Origin: Desulfosporosinus sp. FKB
GTDB lineage: Bacteria; Bacillota; Desulfitobacteriia; Desulfitobacteriales; Desulfitobacteriaceae
Assembly: GCF_002196705.1 (NCBI RefSeq)
Contig: NZ_NADJ01000033.1
Location: 248,001 to 312,000 of the forward strand
DNA length: 64,000 nt
Reading direction: 5' to 3'
Shown here in pieces: positions 17,513 through 26,402 of this stretch (position 1 is the first letter of the stretch; every line of letters begins with the position of its first letter). The notes under the pieces are model-generated. The model did not search any database. It saw nothing but the letters and a program-made list of their open reading frames with translations, and was not told where the DNA came from. The position numbers and the translations under genes are program-made.

Positions 17513-19030
17513 TTGAATAAAGGATATGTATATTTAGTTGGTGCCGGTCCGGGAGATCCAAAACTAATTACCCTTAAAGGTTCTGAATGTATTGCCAATG
17601 CGGATGTTTTAGTTTATGACCGTTTGGCCTCCCGGAGGCTTTTGAATCTGGCACGTCCGGAGTGTGAACTTATCTATGTTGGAAAATCGCCGGATCGTCA
17701 TACCCTTAAGCAGGATGAGATTAACCAGCTTCTCGTAACTAAAGGACTTGAAGGAAAAATTGTTACACGTCTTAAAGGCGGGGATCCTTTTGTATTTGGG
17801 AGAGGCGGAGAAGAGGCCGAAGCTTTGTTGGAAGCAGGAATTCCCTTTGAAGTGGTTCCGGGGATTACATCGGCTATTTCAGTTCCGGCTTATGCAGGAA
17901 TTCCCGTTACTCATCGTGACTTAACCTCATCCTTTGCTGTCATAACAGGTCACGAAGATCCGACCAAAAATGAAACCGCAATTCAGTGGAATCATATTGC
18001 CCAATCCCACGGGACGCTTGTATTTCTCATGGGTATGGAGAATCTCCCTTTGATTGCCCAAAAACTTATGGAAAATGGAAAAGAACCGACTACCCCTGTC
18101 GGTATTATTCAATGGGGAACAAGGCCGGAACAGCGCACCCTGGTGGGATCGTTAAGTAACATTGCCGAAAAGGTCAAAGAAGAAGGATTTACCAATCCTT
18201 CGATTATCATTGTTGGCGAGGTCGTTTCTTTGCGGGAAAAACTTCAATGGTTTGAAAAGAAGCCTCTATTTGGCCAGAGAATTATTGTCACCCGTGCACG
18301 TCACCAGGCAAGTGAATTATCTCAAGTCATTGAGGCGCTTGGCGGGGAGGCATGGGAATTTCCGACGATTGAGATTGCTCCGCCAACAGATGGGTCTTTG
18401 TTATTGAAAGCTCTGAAAGACTTGAAGAGTTTTCAATGGCTCATTTTCACAAGTGTCAACGGAGTTGAAACGTTTTTTGCCGAACTACTGGAACAACAAG
18501 GAGACGTCCGCGATTTAGCGGGCATAGAGCTTGTCGCTATCGGTCCGGCCACAAAAGCAGCCCTGGAGAAACGAGGACTGCGAGTGGCTTTTGTACCTGA
18601 AGAGTATCGGGCCGAAAGGGTTGTCGAAGGTTTGAGGCACCGCGTTAAGGCAGGGGATAAGGTACTACTGGCCAGGGCTGAAGAAGCCAGAAATATTCTT
18701 CCTGATTCCCTTAAAGCCATGGGCGTTGAAGTTTGGGATGTTCCTGCCTATAAAACAATTCTCGGCAGTGCAAATCGGGCAGATCTGCAAAGGATGCTGC
18801 AAAATAAGGAAATTGATAGGGTGACGTTTACAAGTTCATCAACGGTGAAGAACTTTATTAAATTACTGGACGGAAAAACAGAGCTATTGCAGAATGTTTT
18901 GCTTTATTCAATTGGACCGATAACGAGTGCTACCGCCCGGGAAATGGGCCTGACAATCCACCGAGAAGCTTTAGAATATACCATTCAAGGACTTGTTGAA
19001 GCCTTACTGGAGGGAAAAAAATATGATTAG
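17513..19030 (+). CDS. cobA-hemD: uroporphyrinogen-III methyltransferase / uroporphyrinogen-III synthase fusion
   Basis: 505 residues, a fusion of two enzymes. Residues 1-245 are the SUMT domain (VYLVGAGPGDPKLITLKG, GDPFVFGRGGEEAEAL, VPGITSAISVPAYAGIPVTHR, HGTLVFLMGMENL), which methylates uroporphyrinogen III to precorrin-2. Residues about 255-505 are HemD (IIVTRARHQASELSQVIEALGG, LIFTSVNGVETFF, DRVTFTSSSTVKNF), which cyclises hydroxymethylbilane. The start is TTG 17513 after GGAGTG. The fusion channels HemC product towards siroheme and, via AhbA/B and AhbC, to heme. It overlaps ahbC by eight bases. Confidence 0.95.
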   Translation: MNKGYVYLVGAGPGDPKLITLKGSECIANADVLVYDRLASRRLLNLARPECELIYVGKSPDRHTLKQDEINQLLVTKGLEGKIVTRLKGGDPFVFGRGGEEAEALLEAGIPFEVVPGITSAISVPAYAGIPVTHRDLTSSFAVITGHEDPTKNETAIQWNHIAQSHGTLVFLMGMENLPLIAQKLMENGKEPTTPVGIIQWGTRPEQRTLVGSLSNIAEKVKEEGFTNPSIIIVGEVVSLREKLQWFEKKPLFGQRIIVTRARHQASELSQVIEALGGEAWEFPTIEIAPPTDGSLLLKALKDLKSFQWLIFTSVNGVETFFAELLEQQGDVRDLAGIELVAIGPATKAALEKRGLRVAFVPEEYRAERVVEGLRHRVKAGDKVLLARAEEARNILPDSLKAMGVEVWDVPAYKTILGSANRADLQRMLQNKEIDRVTFTSSSTVKNFIKLLDGKTELLQNVLLYSIGPITSATAREMGLTIHREALEYTIQGLVEALLEGKKYD

Positions 19031-20201
19031 TATTACTAAGCTTCTATTTGATACTGAGTATTTCGGAGATTCCCTGCGCTACAGTCAGAATTCCCAGGGA
19101 GCAAAACATGGCACAACGACGGACTCCGGTCCTGTCGTTGTTTGGAACACGACACGTACGTGCAATTTGAAATGTGCTCACTGCTATATGGAATCTGATG
19201 CTCAAAAATATACAGGAGAATTAACGACTGAAGAAGGCAAGCATTTTATCGATGACTTGGCGGACTTTAAATCGCCTGTTATTCTTTTTTCAGGCGGAGA
19301 ACCCTTAATTCGCCCCGATTTTTTCGAGTTGGCAGAGTATGCGATTTCCAAAGGATTACGGGCAACCTTATCAACCAATGGTACCCTAATTACTCCTGAG
19401 GTTGCCAAACGGCTGAAAGAAATTGGCGTGTCCTATGTGGGGATCTCCTTAGATGGCCTTCAAGATGTGAACGATAAATTTCGGGGTAAAGAAGGCGCGT
19501 TTAAGGCAGCTATGGAGGGCATTCAAAACTGTGTTGCCGTTGGCCAGCGAGTAGGGCTTCGTTTTACAATTAATCATCATAATCTGCAGGAATTAGATAA
19601 AATTTTTGATTTTATCGAAGCCGAAAATATTGACAGAGTCTGCTTTTACCATTTGGTTTATTCAGGCCGCGGCAGCAAAATGATCAGTGATGATGTCACT
19701 CCGGAAGAATCTCGCCGGGCAATGGAGACGATCATTCGTCGTACGCGGGATTTTGAAGAACGAGGATTAAAAAAGGAAATTTTAACCGTTGACAATCACT
19801 GCGATGGGGTTTATATGTACGTTCAAGCGCTTAAAGACGACCCGGAGAAGGCTGAAAGGATTAAGGGTCTGATTGGTCTTAACGGAGGGAACCGCTCAGG
19901 AATTGCCTTCGGCGAAGTTGACCCTATGGGGTATGTGCATCCTGACCAATTTACTCAACACATTACCTTCGGCAATGTTCGAGAACGTAAATTCGGCGAT
20001 ATTTGGACAGATGTTTCGCAGCCGATTCTGGCCGGGCTTAAAGATAGGAAGCCCTTGCTGAAAGGTCGCTGTGCTGCCTGCAAGTACTTGGCTATGTGTA
20101 ACGGTAACTTCCGGACTCGTGCGGAGGCTGTGACAGGAGACTTCTGGGAATCTGACCCTGCTTGCTATTTGACAGACGAGGAAATTGGGGCAAGAGAATG
20201 A
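19023..20201 (+). CDS. ahbC: radical SAM heme biosynthesis protein AhbC (NirJ1-type)
   Basis: 392 residues from ATG 19023, eight bases after GGAGGG and overlapping the cobA-hemD stop. The radical SAM cysteines are Cys47, Cys51 and Cys54 (TCNLKCAHC), followed by FSGGEPLIRPDFFEL. The C-terminal auxiliary cluster region CAACKYLAMCNGNFRTRAEA and DPACYL is typical of NirJ/Ahb SPASM-type proteins. AhbC removes two acetate groups from 12,18-didecarboxysiroheme to give Fe-coproporphyrin III. The final enzyme AhbD is not in the window. The alternative of a role in heme d1 synthesis is unlikely given the neighbouring AhbA/B and the absence of other nir genes. Confidence 0.87.
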   Translation: MISITKLLFDTEYFGDSLRYSQNSQGAKHGTTTDSGPVVVWNTTRTCNLKCAHCYMESDAQKYTGELTTEEGKHFIDDLADFKSPVILFSGGEPLIRPDFFELAEYAISKGLRATLSTNGTLITPEVAKRLKEIGVSYVGISLDGLQDVNDKFRGKEGAFKAAMEGIQNCVAVGQRVGLRFTINHHNLQELDKIFDFIEAENIDRVCFYHLVYSGRGSKMISDDVTPEESRRAMETIIRRTRDFEERGLKKEILTVDNHCDGVYMYVQALKDDPEKAERIKGLIGLNGGNRSGIAFGEVDPMGYVHPDQFTQHITFGNVRERKFGDIWTDVSQPILAGLKDRKPLLKGRCAACKYLAMCNGNFRTRAEAVTGDFWESDPACYLTDEEIGARE

Positions 20202-20214
20202 AATGGCTCGTGAG

Positions 20215-20238
20215 ACTCCCACTTCTACAAGTGGGAGT
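20215..20238 (+). terminator. hairpin after ahbC
   Basis: Perfect ten-base stem ACTCCCACTT / AAGTGGGAGT with a four-base loop, 13 bases after the ahbC stop. There is no T-run. It directly abuts the palindromic repeat at 20239 and resembles the subterminal hairpins of IS200/IS605-type ends, but no transposase is near. Confidence 0.5.
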
Positions 20239-20271
20239 GGCCCCGATGTTCAGCTGTAGCTGAACGCGTTC
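20239..20271 (+). repeat. 33-base palindromic repeat, copy A
   Basis: Contains GTTCAGCT-GT-AGCTGAAC (20249-20266). An inverted copy lies at 25489-25521, matching at 29 of 33 positions by my count. The two copies point toward each other around a segment of about 5.2 kb that runs from hemB to tatA. Confidence 0.7.
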
Positions 20272-20410
20272 ACTGGAGGATAGAAAGACTGCCTCTTCAT
20301 GCGATGAGTTTACTCTTGTGGGCGAGGCAATTTCCCTTTGAGGTCGATAAAGTTTTGGAGCAGCAAAAATGCCTTGTGTTAGGATAAAGTATTTTTAGGA
20401 GGTAAGTGGC

Positions 20411-21394
20411 ATGGATCTGAAAAGACGCCCGCGGCGCTTACGGGCAAGTGAGACAATTCGGAAGATGGTCAGGGAAAATCATCTTCGTATTGATGATTTA
20501 ATTTATCCAATGTTTGTCATGCCGGGTGAGAAGAAGAGAGTGGAAATTTCTGCAATGCCGGGGGTATATAACTTTTCTCTGGACGAATTTGTAAAAGCTT
20601 TGGATGAAGTGGTAAAATTAGGGATACCTGCGATTTTGTTGTATGGAATTCCCGAGAGCAAAGACAGTGTTGGTTCAGGGGCCTATGCGGAGCATGGTAT
20701 TGTCCAGGAAGCTGTGCGCATCGCCAAAAAATATTATCCTGATCTGTATGTTATTACGGATGTATGTCTTTGTGAATATACCGACCATGGACATTGCGGC
20801 CTGATTGAACAAGGACAGATTTTGAACGATCCGACGTTAGACCTTTTAGCTCAAACTGCGCTTTCTCATGCCCGGGCCGGGGCGGATATGGTAGCCCCTT
20901 CCGACATGATGGATGGAAGAGTTGCCGCTATTCGTGATTTGCTGGATAAGGAAGGTTATGCCCATATACCTATCATGGCTTATTCGGCAAAATTTGCATC
21001 AGGGTTCTATGGGCCCTTCCGCGAAGCGGCAGGTTCAGCGCCTCAATTTGGGGATCGCCGTACCTATCAAATGGATCCGCCTAACGGAAATGAAGCCATG
21101 CTGGAGACTTCGTTAGATGTTGAAGAAGGTGCAGATCTAATTATTGTTAAGCCCGCATTGGCCTATGGCGATATCATTTATCGCACCAAAGAAAGATTTG
21201 GACTGCCTATCGCAGCTTATAACGTCAGCGGGGAGTATTCCATGGTAAAAGCTGCAGCTGCCAACGGGTGGATTGATGAAAAACGTATCGTGATGGAAGC
21301 ATTGGTCAGTATGAAACGTGCGGGAGCCGATTTATTGATTACGTATCATGCCCTTGATGTTGCACGTTGGTTAAACGAGGAGGGGCGTTTGTGA
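20411..21394 (+). CDS. hemB: delta-aminolevulinic acid dehydratase (porphobilinogen synthase)
   Basis: 327 residues. Condenses two 5-aminolevulinates to porphobilinogen. It is a zinc-type enzyme: the [14 protein letters not shown] loop provides Cys119, Cys121 and Cys129. Schiff-base lysines are Lys194 ([16 protein letters not shown]) and Lys247 (IIVKPALAY). RBS AGGAGG lies just upstream. About 200 bases of hairpin-rich spacer precede it, so it may start a second heme transcript; ahbAB and hemL follow in the same direction. Confidence 0.96.
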   Translation: MDLKRRPRRLRASETIRKMVRENHLRIDDLIYPMFVMPGEKKRVEISAMPGVYNFSLDEFVKALDEVVKLGIPAILLYGIPESKDSVGSGAYAEHGIVQEAVRIAKKYYPDLYVITDVCLCEYTDHGHCGLIEQGQILNDPTLDLLAQTALSHARAGADMVAPSDMMDGRVAAIRDLLDKEGYAHIPIMAYSAKFASGFYGPFREAAGSAPQFGDRRTYQMDPPNGNEAMLETSLDVEEGADLIIVKPALAYGDIIYRTKERFGLPIAAYNVSGEYSMVKAAAANGWIDEKRIVMEALVSMKRAGADLLITYHALDVARWLNEEGRL

Positions 21395-21490
21395 TAGTAT
21401 CCTGGCATACAACAAATGCTTGCAATAATGAAGGGGGCTACATGGCTGAGGAGCCGTGGTGCTTGTATCAAGGAAGGAAGGGGGTTTAGT

Positions 21491-22507
21491 ATGGATTCTG
21501 CCGATCGTGCTTTACTTAACGAGATCCAGAAACAATTTCCTATCGACATTCATCCCTACAAAATTCTTGGCCAAATTGTAGGTACGACAGAAGAAGATGC
21601 CTTCTCGCGGATTCAAGAACTCCGCCATGAAGGAATTATCCGTCGCCTGGGCGGAGTTTTTGATTCGCGGAAGTTAGGTTATTTTAGTACCTTGTGTGCA
21701 GCAAAAGTTCCGGAAGAGAAAATTCCGGCTCTAGCCAAATTGATTAATAAAATCCCAGGTATAACTCATAATTATGTACGCAATCATGACTATAATGTCT
21801 GGTTTACATTGATAGCCCGTTCAGAAGAAGCTGCAGAGCATATCATTCACAAAATTCGCACGGATTTAGGTATTTCTGAGGTCTATAACCTTCCGGCAAC
21901 GCACTTATTCAAAATTAATGTAAACTTTGATTTTAGCGACGAAGAAGATACTCAGGAAGAACCGTTAATTTCTCCGGAAAACGGAGAAAAGGCTATAACC
22001 CATAGTGCAAGCAGTCAACCTTATGATTTAACGAATGATGATATAGCTGTAATTCAAATAATTCAAGGCGATTTACCGGACTCACCAACCCCGTTTAGTG
22101 TATTGGCCGAAAGGCTCAACTGGCCGGCTGAGAAGTTGATTTCCCGTGCCAGGAACCTATTGGAAGCTAATGTTTTGCGTCGCTTTGGTGCAGTATTGCG
22201 GCACCAAAAAGCTGGTTTTGTCGCCAATTCAATGGGCGTTTGGCAGGTTGAGCCTGCTCGCGCAGAGGAGGTCGGCAAAATAATGGCTCAATTTAAAGAG
22301 GTGAGTCATTGTTATGAAAGACCAACCTTGCCTGATTGGCCGTATAACATATTCACAATGATCCATGGGAGAACCAATGAAGATTGCGAAGAAATCATGA
22401 AGAGAATTTCTCAGGCTACAGGTATTACAGAGTTTTCCATGATTTTTAGTACAGCTGAATTGAAAAAGAGCAGCATGCAGTATTTTCTTGAAGAAGAGTC
22501 GTTTTAG
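21491..22507 (+). CDS. ahbAB: siroheme decarboxylase, AhbA-AhbB fusion
   Basis: 338 residues from ATG 21491, which follows AAGGAAGGGGG; the longer ORF start is unsupported. Two AsnC/Lrp-like halves are joined by an acidic linker (about 155-190, [18 protein letters not shown]). Each half has a winged-helix start ([49 protein letters not shown]), an RRLGGVF or RRFGAVL segment and a YNVWFTLI or YNIFTMIHG strand. AhbA and AhbB usually form a heterodimer that decarboxylates siroheme to 12,18-didecarboxysiroheme; here they are one chain. The pairing with AhbC in the same cluster supports the heme role over transcription regulation. Confidence 0.9.
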   Translation: MDSADRALLNEIQKQFPIDIHPYKILGQIVGTTEEDAFSRIQELRHEGIIRRLGGVFDSRKLGYFSTLCAAKVPEEKIPALAKLINKIPGITHNYVRNHDYNVWFTLIARSEEAAEHIIHKIRTDLGISEVYNLPATHLFKINVNFDFSDEEDTQEEPLISPENGEKAITHSASSQPYDLTNDDIAVIQIIQGDLPDSPTPFSVLAERLNWPAEKLISRARNLLEANVLRRFGAVLRHQKAGFVANSMGVWQVEPARAEEVGKIMAQFKEVSHCYERPTLPDWPYNIFTMIHGRTNEDCEEIMKRISQATGITEFSMIFSTAELKKSSMQYFLEEESF

Positions 22508-22530
22508 ATTCGTTAAAGGGGGTCATTCAC

Positions 22531-23820
22531 TTGCCGTTTGTTGATAAAAAAAGCAGCCAAGCCTTTGCTAAAGCCAAAAGAGTTATTCCTGGCGGTGTTA
22601 ATTCTCCGGTAAGAGCCTTTAAATCGGTAGGCAGAGATCCTGTATTTATTGATCGGGCTGAGGGTGCTTATATCTGGGATATTGACGGCAATCGCTATCT
22701 GGATTATGTGGGTTCCTGGGGGCCGCTCATTGTCGGTCATGCTCATCCTGAGGTCGTGGCAGCGATTAAACGAGTGGCAGAACGAGGAACAAGCTACGGT
22801 GCGCCGACGGAAGTCGAAACTGACCTGGCTGAGGAAGTGCTTAAAGCATATCCCTCAATGGAAATGATTCGCATGGTCAACTCCGGGACGGAAGCTACGA
22901 TGAGCGCCTTGCGTCTGGCCAGAGGCGTTACAGGCAGAACAAAGATTGTCAAATTTGAAGGCTGTTATCATGGGCATGCCGATCAGCTTTTAATTAAGGC
23001 CGGAAGTGGTGCTCTGACCTTTGGTGTGCCGACATCCCCCGGTGTCCCTCCGCAAACTGCAGCGACAACTATTTCGGCAAAGTATAATGATCTGGAAGGA
23101 CTTCGGGAAATTTTCCAACGTGAAGGGGAAGAGATTGCCGCGGTAATTCTCGAACCGGTTACAGGCAATATGGGTGTGGTCTTGCCGGAAGAAGGTTTCC
23201 TGCAGGGTGTCCGCCGTTTGACGGAAGAGTACGGTTCATTGCTGATCTTTGACGAAGTGATGACGGGTTTTCGCATCAGCTATGGCGGCGCCCAAGCATA
23301 TTTCGGAATTGATCCGGATTTGACCTGTTTGGGCAAGGTGATCGGCGGAGGCCTGCCTGTAGGGGCTTACGGCGGGAAAAAACGTTATATGGAGCAAATA
23401 GCGCCCAGTGGTCCTATTTATCAAGCAGGGACCTTATCAGGAAATCCCTTGGCCATGAATGCCGGATTGACTACTCTCAAATTATTACAACAACCCGGTG
23501 TTTATGAGGAGCTTAATCGCAAGACAACTCGCCTGGCGGAAGGTTTAAAACGTATTGCTCAAGAGGTTGGGCTCCCCGTATGGGTCAATGCTCTCGGGGC
23601 CATGTTTTCCGTCTTTTTTACCGAGGGTCCTGTTAAAGATTATGCAAGCGCCTGTACATCAGACGTCGAACGGTTTGCCAAGTACTTCAGTGGCATGCTT
23701 GAAAAGGGTATTTACTTTGCGCCGAGCCAGTTTGAGGCAGTTTTCTTATCGACGGCACACACTGATGCCGATATCGATAATACTCTTGAGCAAGCCCGTT
23801 TAGTCATAAAAACCTTCTAG
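22531..23820 (+). CDS. hemL: glutamate-1-semialdehyde 2,1-aminomutase
   Basis: 429 residues. A PLP enzyme that converts glutamate-1-semialdehyde to 5-aminolevulinate. The cofactor lysine is Lys269 in [32 protein letters not shown] and DEVMTGFR are also seen. Start TTG 22531 follows AAAGGGGG (about 2515-2522 of this kilobase). It is the second step of the C5 pathway that begins with HemA upstream; the order of genes does not follow the order of reactions. Confidence 0.96.
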   Translation: MPFVDKKSSQAFAKAKRVIPGGVNSPVRAFKSVGRDPVFIDRAEGAYIWDIDGNRYLDYVGSWGPLIVGHAHPEVVAAIKRVAERGTSYGAPTEVETDLAEEVLKAYPSMEMIRMVNSGTEATMSALRLARGVTGRTKIVKFEGCYHGHADQLLIKAGSGALTFGVPTSPGVPPQTAATTISAKYNDLEGLREIFQREGEEIAAVILEPVTGNMGVVLPEEGFLQGVRRLTEEYGSLLIFDEVMTGFRISYGGAQAYFGIDPDLTCLGKVIGGGLPVGAYGGKKRYMEQIAPSGPIYQAGTLSGNPLAMNAGLTTLKLLQQPGVYEELNRKTTRLAEGLKRIAQEVGLPVWVNALGAMFSVFFTEGPVKDYASACTSDVERFAKYFSGMLEKGIYFAPSQFEAVFLSTAHTDADIDNTLEQARLVIKTF

Positions 23821-23912
23821 AAAGGCCAAAGTGTCGGTGCCAACTGGCTGCCAGAGCAACGACACTATGATAAATACCGGCAAGTGTGATTCGACAGGGG
23901 TGCTTTAAATCT

Positions 23913-24206
23913 ATGGACAGAAAACGTTTATTAAGAACTTTCATTACCGTGGCTTTGTTTGGAGCTTTAGTTGCCGTTATCATTATTTCGCAAAATCATG
24001 ATCCTTCTAATCCACACGCTTCAATTCCTAAAGATGTTTGGATTAACGGGCCACATGGCCATGGCTATGCGGTCAATAATAATCAGCAGCCTTGGAAACA
24101 ATGTTATCCTTGTCATGAAAAAAAAGGTCTTGGCGGGGAAGAATTTTGCCAGAGCTGTCATGAAAAATCAAAGGTCAATGTAACCTTGCCCAAGAAACCC
24201 TCCTAA
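23913..24206 (+). CDS. small membrane-anchored diheme c-type cytochrome
   Basis: 97 residues from ATG 23913 after AGGGGTG. One N-terminal membrane helix (FITVALFGALVAVIIIS, residues 10-26) acts as an uncleaved anchor, and two heme c sites follow, CYPCH (64-68) and CQSCH (79-83), in an otherwise small outside domain with extra histidines (HGHGY) as possible axial ligands. This resembles the NapB/NrfB-like mini-cytochromes of sulfate reducers. Its place after the heme genes, with ResB/ResC in the same cluster, suggests it is a target of that machinery. Its electron partner is unknown. Confidence 0.82.
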   Translation: MDRKRLLRTFITVALFGALVAVIIISQNHDPSNPHASIPKDVWINGPHGHGYAVNNNQQPWKQCYPCHEKKGLGGEEFCQSCHEKSKVNVTLPKKPS

Positions 24207-24310
24207 TTGTCATTTTTGACGTTCTTTGCTATTCCTGATCTCGGGACATTCACGATCAAACAATTAATGGAATAATATGGTACGTGAGGATGGCTGGGAG
24301 GGGACTTGGT

Positions 24311-25069
24311 GTGAACGAAGAAGAACGTGTTAATTTGCTCGAACGTTTAGAAGGATTGAGAAATTCCAAAGTCTTAGTCTATTTTTCATATTCTCCGCTG
24401 GATGATTCCATTTTAGTACCTCTGTATAAACAACTGAAGAAGATTGGACCGACTCCAAAAATTGATTTGATCTTGCATAGTTATGGCGGAACTGTAGATA
24501 CTCCTTATAAAGTGGTTATGTTAATTCGCGAGTTTTGCCAGGAGTTTTCTATTATTGTCCCTTTTGCGGCTAAGTCCGCCGCATCGATGTTGGTCCTCGG
24601 AGCTGATGAGGTCATCATGGGGCCTCTTTCTGAATTGGGACCTATTGATCCTCTCGTTAAACATCCTGTGTATAAGGATATTCTTGTACCAGTTCAAGCC
24701 GTTTGGCATTGTTTTGATTACTTGCAGCGATCAATAACTACCAGCGGTGACCCTGAAGTTGTTTCGTTTTTGGCAACTCCAATGCTCAATAAGCTTGACC
24801 CTTGGCTTATTGGTGATTATGAAAAAACAATTAAGGCTTCACGTCAATATGCGGAAATATTGATGTCAAACTACATGTTCAAGGATTCTCCGGAACGTAT
24901 TGAAAGGGTGGCTCGGGCATTAACTGAGGGCTATTTTTCCCATGGATATCCTATAGGGCATCAAGAAGCCAAGGAGCTTGGTTTGAATGTTACTGTGGCT
25001 CAGGGTGAATTATGGGAGGTCATTTGGAACTTATATCTCGCTTACGAAGAAATCTTTAACGAAAAGTAA
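24311..25069 (+). CDS. ClpP-fold SDH-type serine peptidase
   Basis: 252 residues from GTG 24311, six bases after GGGAGGGG. The crotonase/ClpP fold of the serine dehydrogenase proteinase (SDH) family is recognised by DLILHSYGGTVDTPYKVVMLIREF (about 52-75) and VPFAAKSAASMLVLGADEVIMGPLSELGPIDP (83-114); Ser89 in KSAAS is the likely nucleophile. No signal peptide, so cytoplasmic or peripheral. It is followed by a terminator and stands alone. The substrate is unknown. Confidence 0.85.
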   Translation: MNEEERVNLLERLEGLRNSKVLVYFSYSPLDDSILVPLYKQLKKIGPTPKIDLILHSYGGTVDTPYKVVMLIREFCQEFSIIVPFAAKSAASMLVLGADEVIMGPLSELGPIDPLVKHPVYKDILVPVQAVWHCFDYLQRSITTSGDPEVVSFLATPMLNKLDPWLIGDYEKTIKASRQYAEILMSNYMFKDSPERIERVARALTEGYFSHGYPIGHQEAKELGLNVTVAQGELWEVIWNLYLAYEEIFNEK

Positions 25070-25124
25070 ATCATCTTAAAAAGCAAGTTATATCTCGAAG
25101 AGATATCATATCGAAGGAGCTGAA

Positions 25125-25156
25125 GAAAAAGACTTGCTTTCATGCAGTCTTTTTCT
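25125..25156 (+). terminator. terminator after the SDH-type peptidase
   Basis: AAAAAGACT (25126-25134) and AGTCTTTTT (25146-25154) form nine pairs around an 11-base loop. Confidence 0.7.
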
Positions 25157-25284
25157 AACTTTCCACAAAAAACATATTGCTTGTTGTTTCGCAATACGAT
25201 AGGATTAACTTGTACTATATTCTAATTTCAAGACGTTATAGTTTTCTACTGTATTATAGTCAAAATTTTATGGAGGTGGATCAG

Positions 25285-25491
25285 ATGTTGACAACGTTTG
25301 GTTTTGTGTCCCCTTTGGAGGCAGGTATCTTTCTGGTTATTGCCTTAGTTATTTTTGGTCCGGGAAAATTGCCGGATGTGGGGAAAGCTTTAGGTAAGGG
25401 GATCAAAGAATTTAAGACAGCGAGTCAAGGTGACGAGACCGGGCCAAATCCTCCGGAAAATAAAGCAGTTAATCTGGATAAAGCCGAGTGA
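25285..25491 (+). CDS. tatA: TatA-like translocase protein
   Basis: 68 residues from ATG 25285 after GGAGGTGG (25271-25278). An N-terminal membrane helix (EAGIFLVIALVIFG) is followed by the classic hinge FGPGKLPDVGKALGKGIKEFK and a short polar tail. Length and the FGPGKLP motif fit pore-forming TatA better than the longer protein at 10.5 kb. It is separate from tatC, so the window has two TatA-type proteins. The palindromic repeat copy B begins at its stop codon. Confidence 0.92.
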   Translation: MLTTFGFVSPLEAGIFLVIALVIFGPGKLPDVGKALGKGIKEFKTASQGDETGPNPPENKAVNLDKAE

Positions 25492-25521
25492 ACTCGTTCA
25501 GTTAAAGCTGAACATCGGGGC
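25489..25521 (-). repeat. 33-base palindromic repeat, copy B
   Basis: Inverted counterpart of 20239-20271. The core is GTTCAG-TTAAAG-CTGAAC. It overlaps the tatA stop codon and is followed at once by a separate terminator. Confidence 0.7.
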
Positions 25522-25524
25522 TAT

Positions 25525-25558
25525 AAAAAGACGGGGTTAACTGCACCCCGTCTTTTTT
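25525..25558 (+). terminator. tatA terminator
   Basis: AAAGACGGGGT pairs with ACCCCGTCTTT and is followed by TTTG. Confidence 0.88.
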
Positions 25559-25568
25559 GTACTTTTAG

Positions 25569-25605
25569 AAAGGGTAACTTAAAGTATAACTTTAAGTTAC
25601 CCTTT
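25569..25605. repeat. perfect 16-base inverted repeat
   Basis: AAAGGGTAACTTAAAG at 25569-25584 and its exact complement at 25590-25605 enclose a five-base TATAA loop. It lies between tatA and the convergent coat-like gene. Possible bidirectional terminator or binding site. Confidence 0.6.
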
Positions 25606-25686
25606 CGGTTATAGTTGCATACATAAGTATAGCCAACGGCTACCGCTCTTGCCGAGACTCGGAGTAAACATGGTTCTCAAAGCGTC

Positions 25687-25953
25687 TTATTGAAGTGGTT
25701 TAAATTTATCCTTTGCTTTTTGAACCTCTTGGGCTTCAGCATCAGTCGTTGGATACCAGCCTTTTGAATTCATGATGTTGTAAAGATTTTCATGAATATT
25801 ATGCTCTTCATCGAGAATCGTCTTCAGGTTTTGTCTTAAATTGGCACAGGTAGATTCGGTGATGAAGGTATTTACAGTTGATGTAACATGTTTTTCACTT
25901 GTCAGCAGGTCAGTGATGATTTCTTGTTCTGACAATGTGGTCTGTGTGGCCAA
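25687..25953 (-). CDS. spore coat protein, CotF-like
   Basis: 88 residues of the CotF/YhcQ-type ferritin-like helical family: LSEQEIITDLLTSEKHVTSTVNTFITESTCANLRQNLKTILDEEHNIHENLYNIMNSKGWY, with the C-terminal GWYPTTDA motif typical of the group. Expected in the spore coat. Start TTG 25953 follows AAAGGGGTGA on the minus strand. It is adjacent to a second, shorter coat-like gene upstream, probably in the same transcript. Confidence 0.82.
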   Translation of the reverse strand: MATQTTLSEQEIITDLLTSEKHVTSTVNTFITESTCANLRQNLKTILDEEHNIHENLYNIMNSKGWYPTTDAEAQEVQKAKDKFKPLQ

Positions 25954-26014
25954 TTAAATCACCCCTTTCTGGTAAGGTTTCTGCTCTCGTCAATTTGTTA
26001 GATGTTGTTTTCAT

Positions 26015-26221
26015 TTATTGATGAGAATTAAGATAATTGAGCAAGGTATCATAGTGTTTCCGATGCAGCTCAGAAATTGAAGATAGTTGCGAGCTGACTG
26101 CCGGGTCTTGAACAGTTTGGGATGCTTGAGCGAACTTGTGGACAAGTAATGCTTCAGCACCAAGTTGATCATTTAAGATGGCCAGGTTTTTGGCTGTCAG
26201 TTCAGGTTTTGTTGTGTTCAT
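26015..26221 (-). CDS. small spore coat-like protein
   Basis: 68 residues from ATG 26221 after GGGGAGG; the longer start lacks support. It is a short helical protein (LTAKNLAILNDQLGAEALLVHKFAQASQTVQDPAVSSQLSSISELHRKHYDTLLNYLNS) that resembles the N-terminal helices of CotF-like or ferritin-like coat proteins. It lies about 60 bases upstream of the CotF-like gene on the same strand. The role in sporulation is inferred. Confidence 0.72.
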   Translation of the reverse strand: MNTTKPELTAKNLAILNDQLGAEALLVHKFAQASQTVQDPAVSSQLSSISELHRKHYDTLLNYLNSHQ

Positions 26222-26402
26222 GGTAAACCTCCCCTCTGTCATAATGATTTTAGTATTCCCCTTCCGTTTAAGAATATGTTTTCTAAATATTGGACGGAGT
26301 TAAGTACCAAGGGGTAGGTGTTGAAAAAGGTTGAGGAATGCAGATATTTGGCAAGACTATATCTGAAGTCCAACGCCTTAAACAAAACAAGGAGAACAAG
26401 GA

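Noticed and set aside
20202-20410. IS200/IS605 element or guide RNA
   Set aside because: The hairpins are suggestive, but there is no tnpA or tnpB nearby and no target-site pattern.
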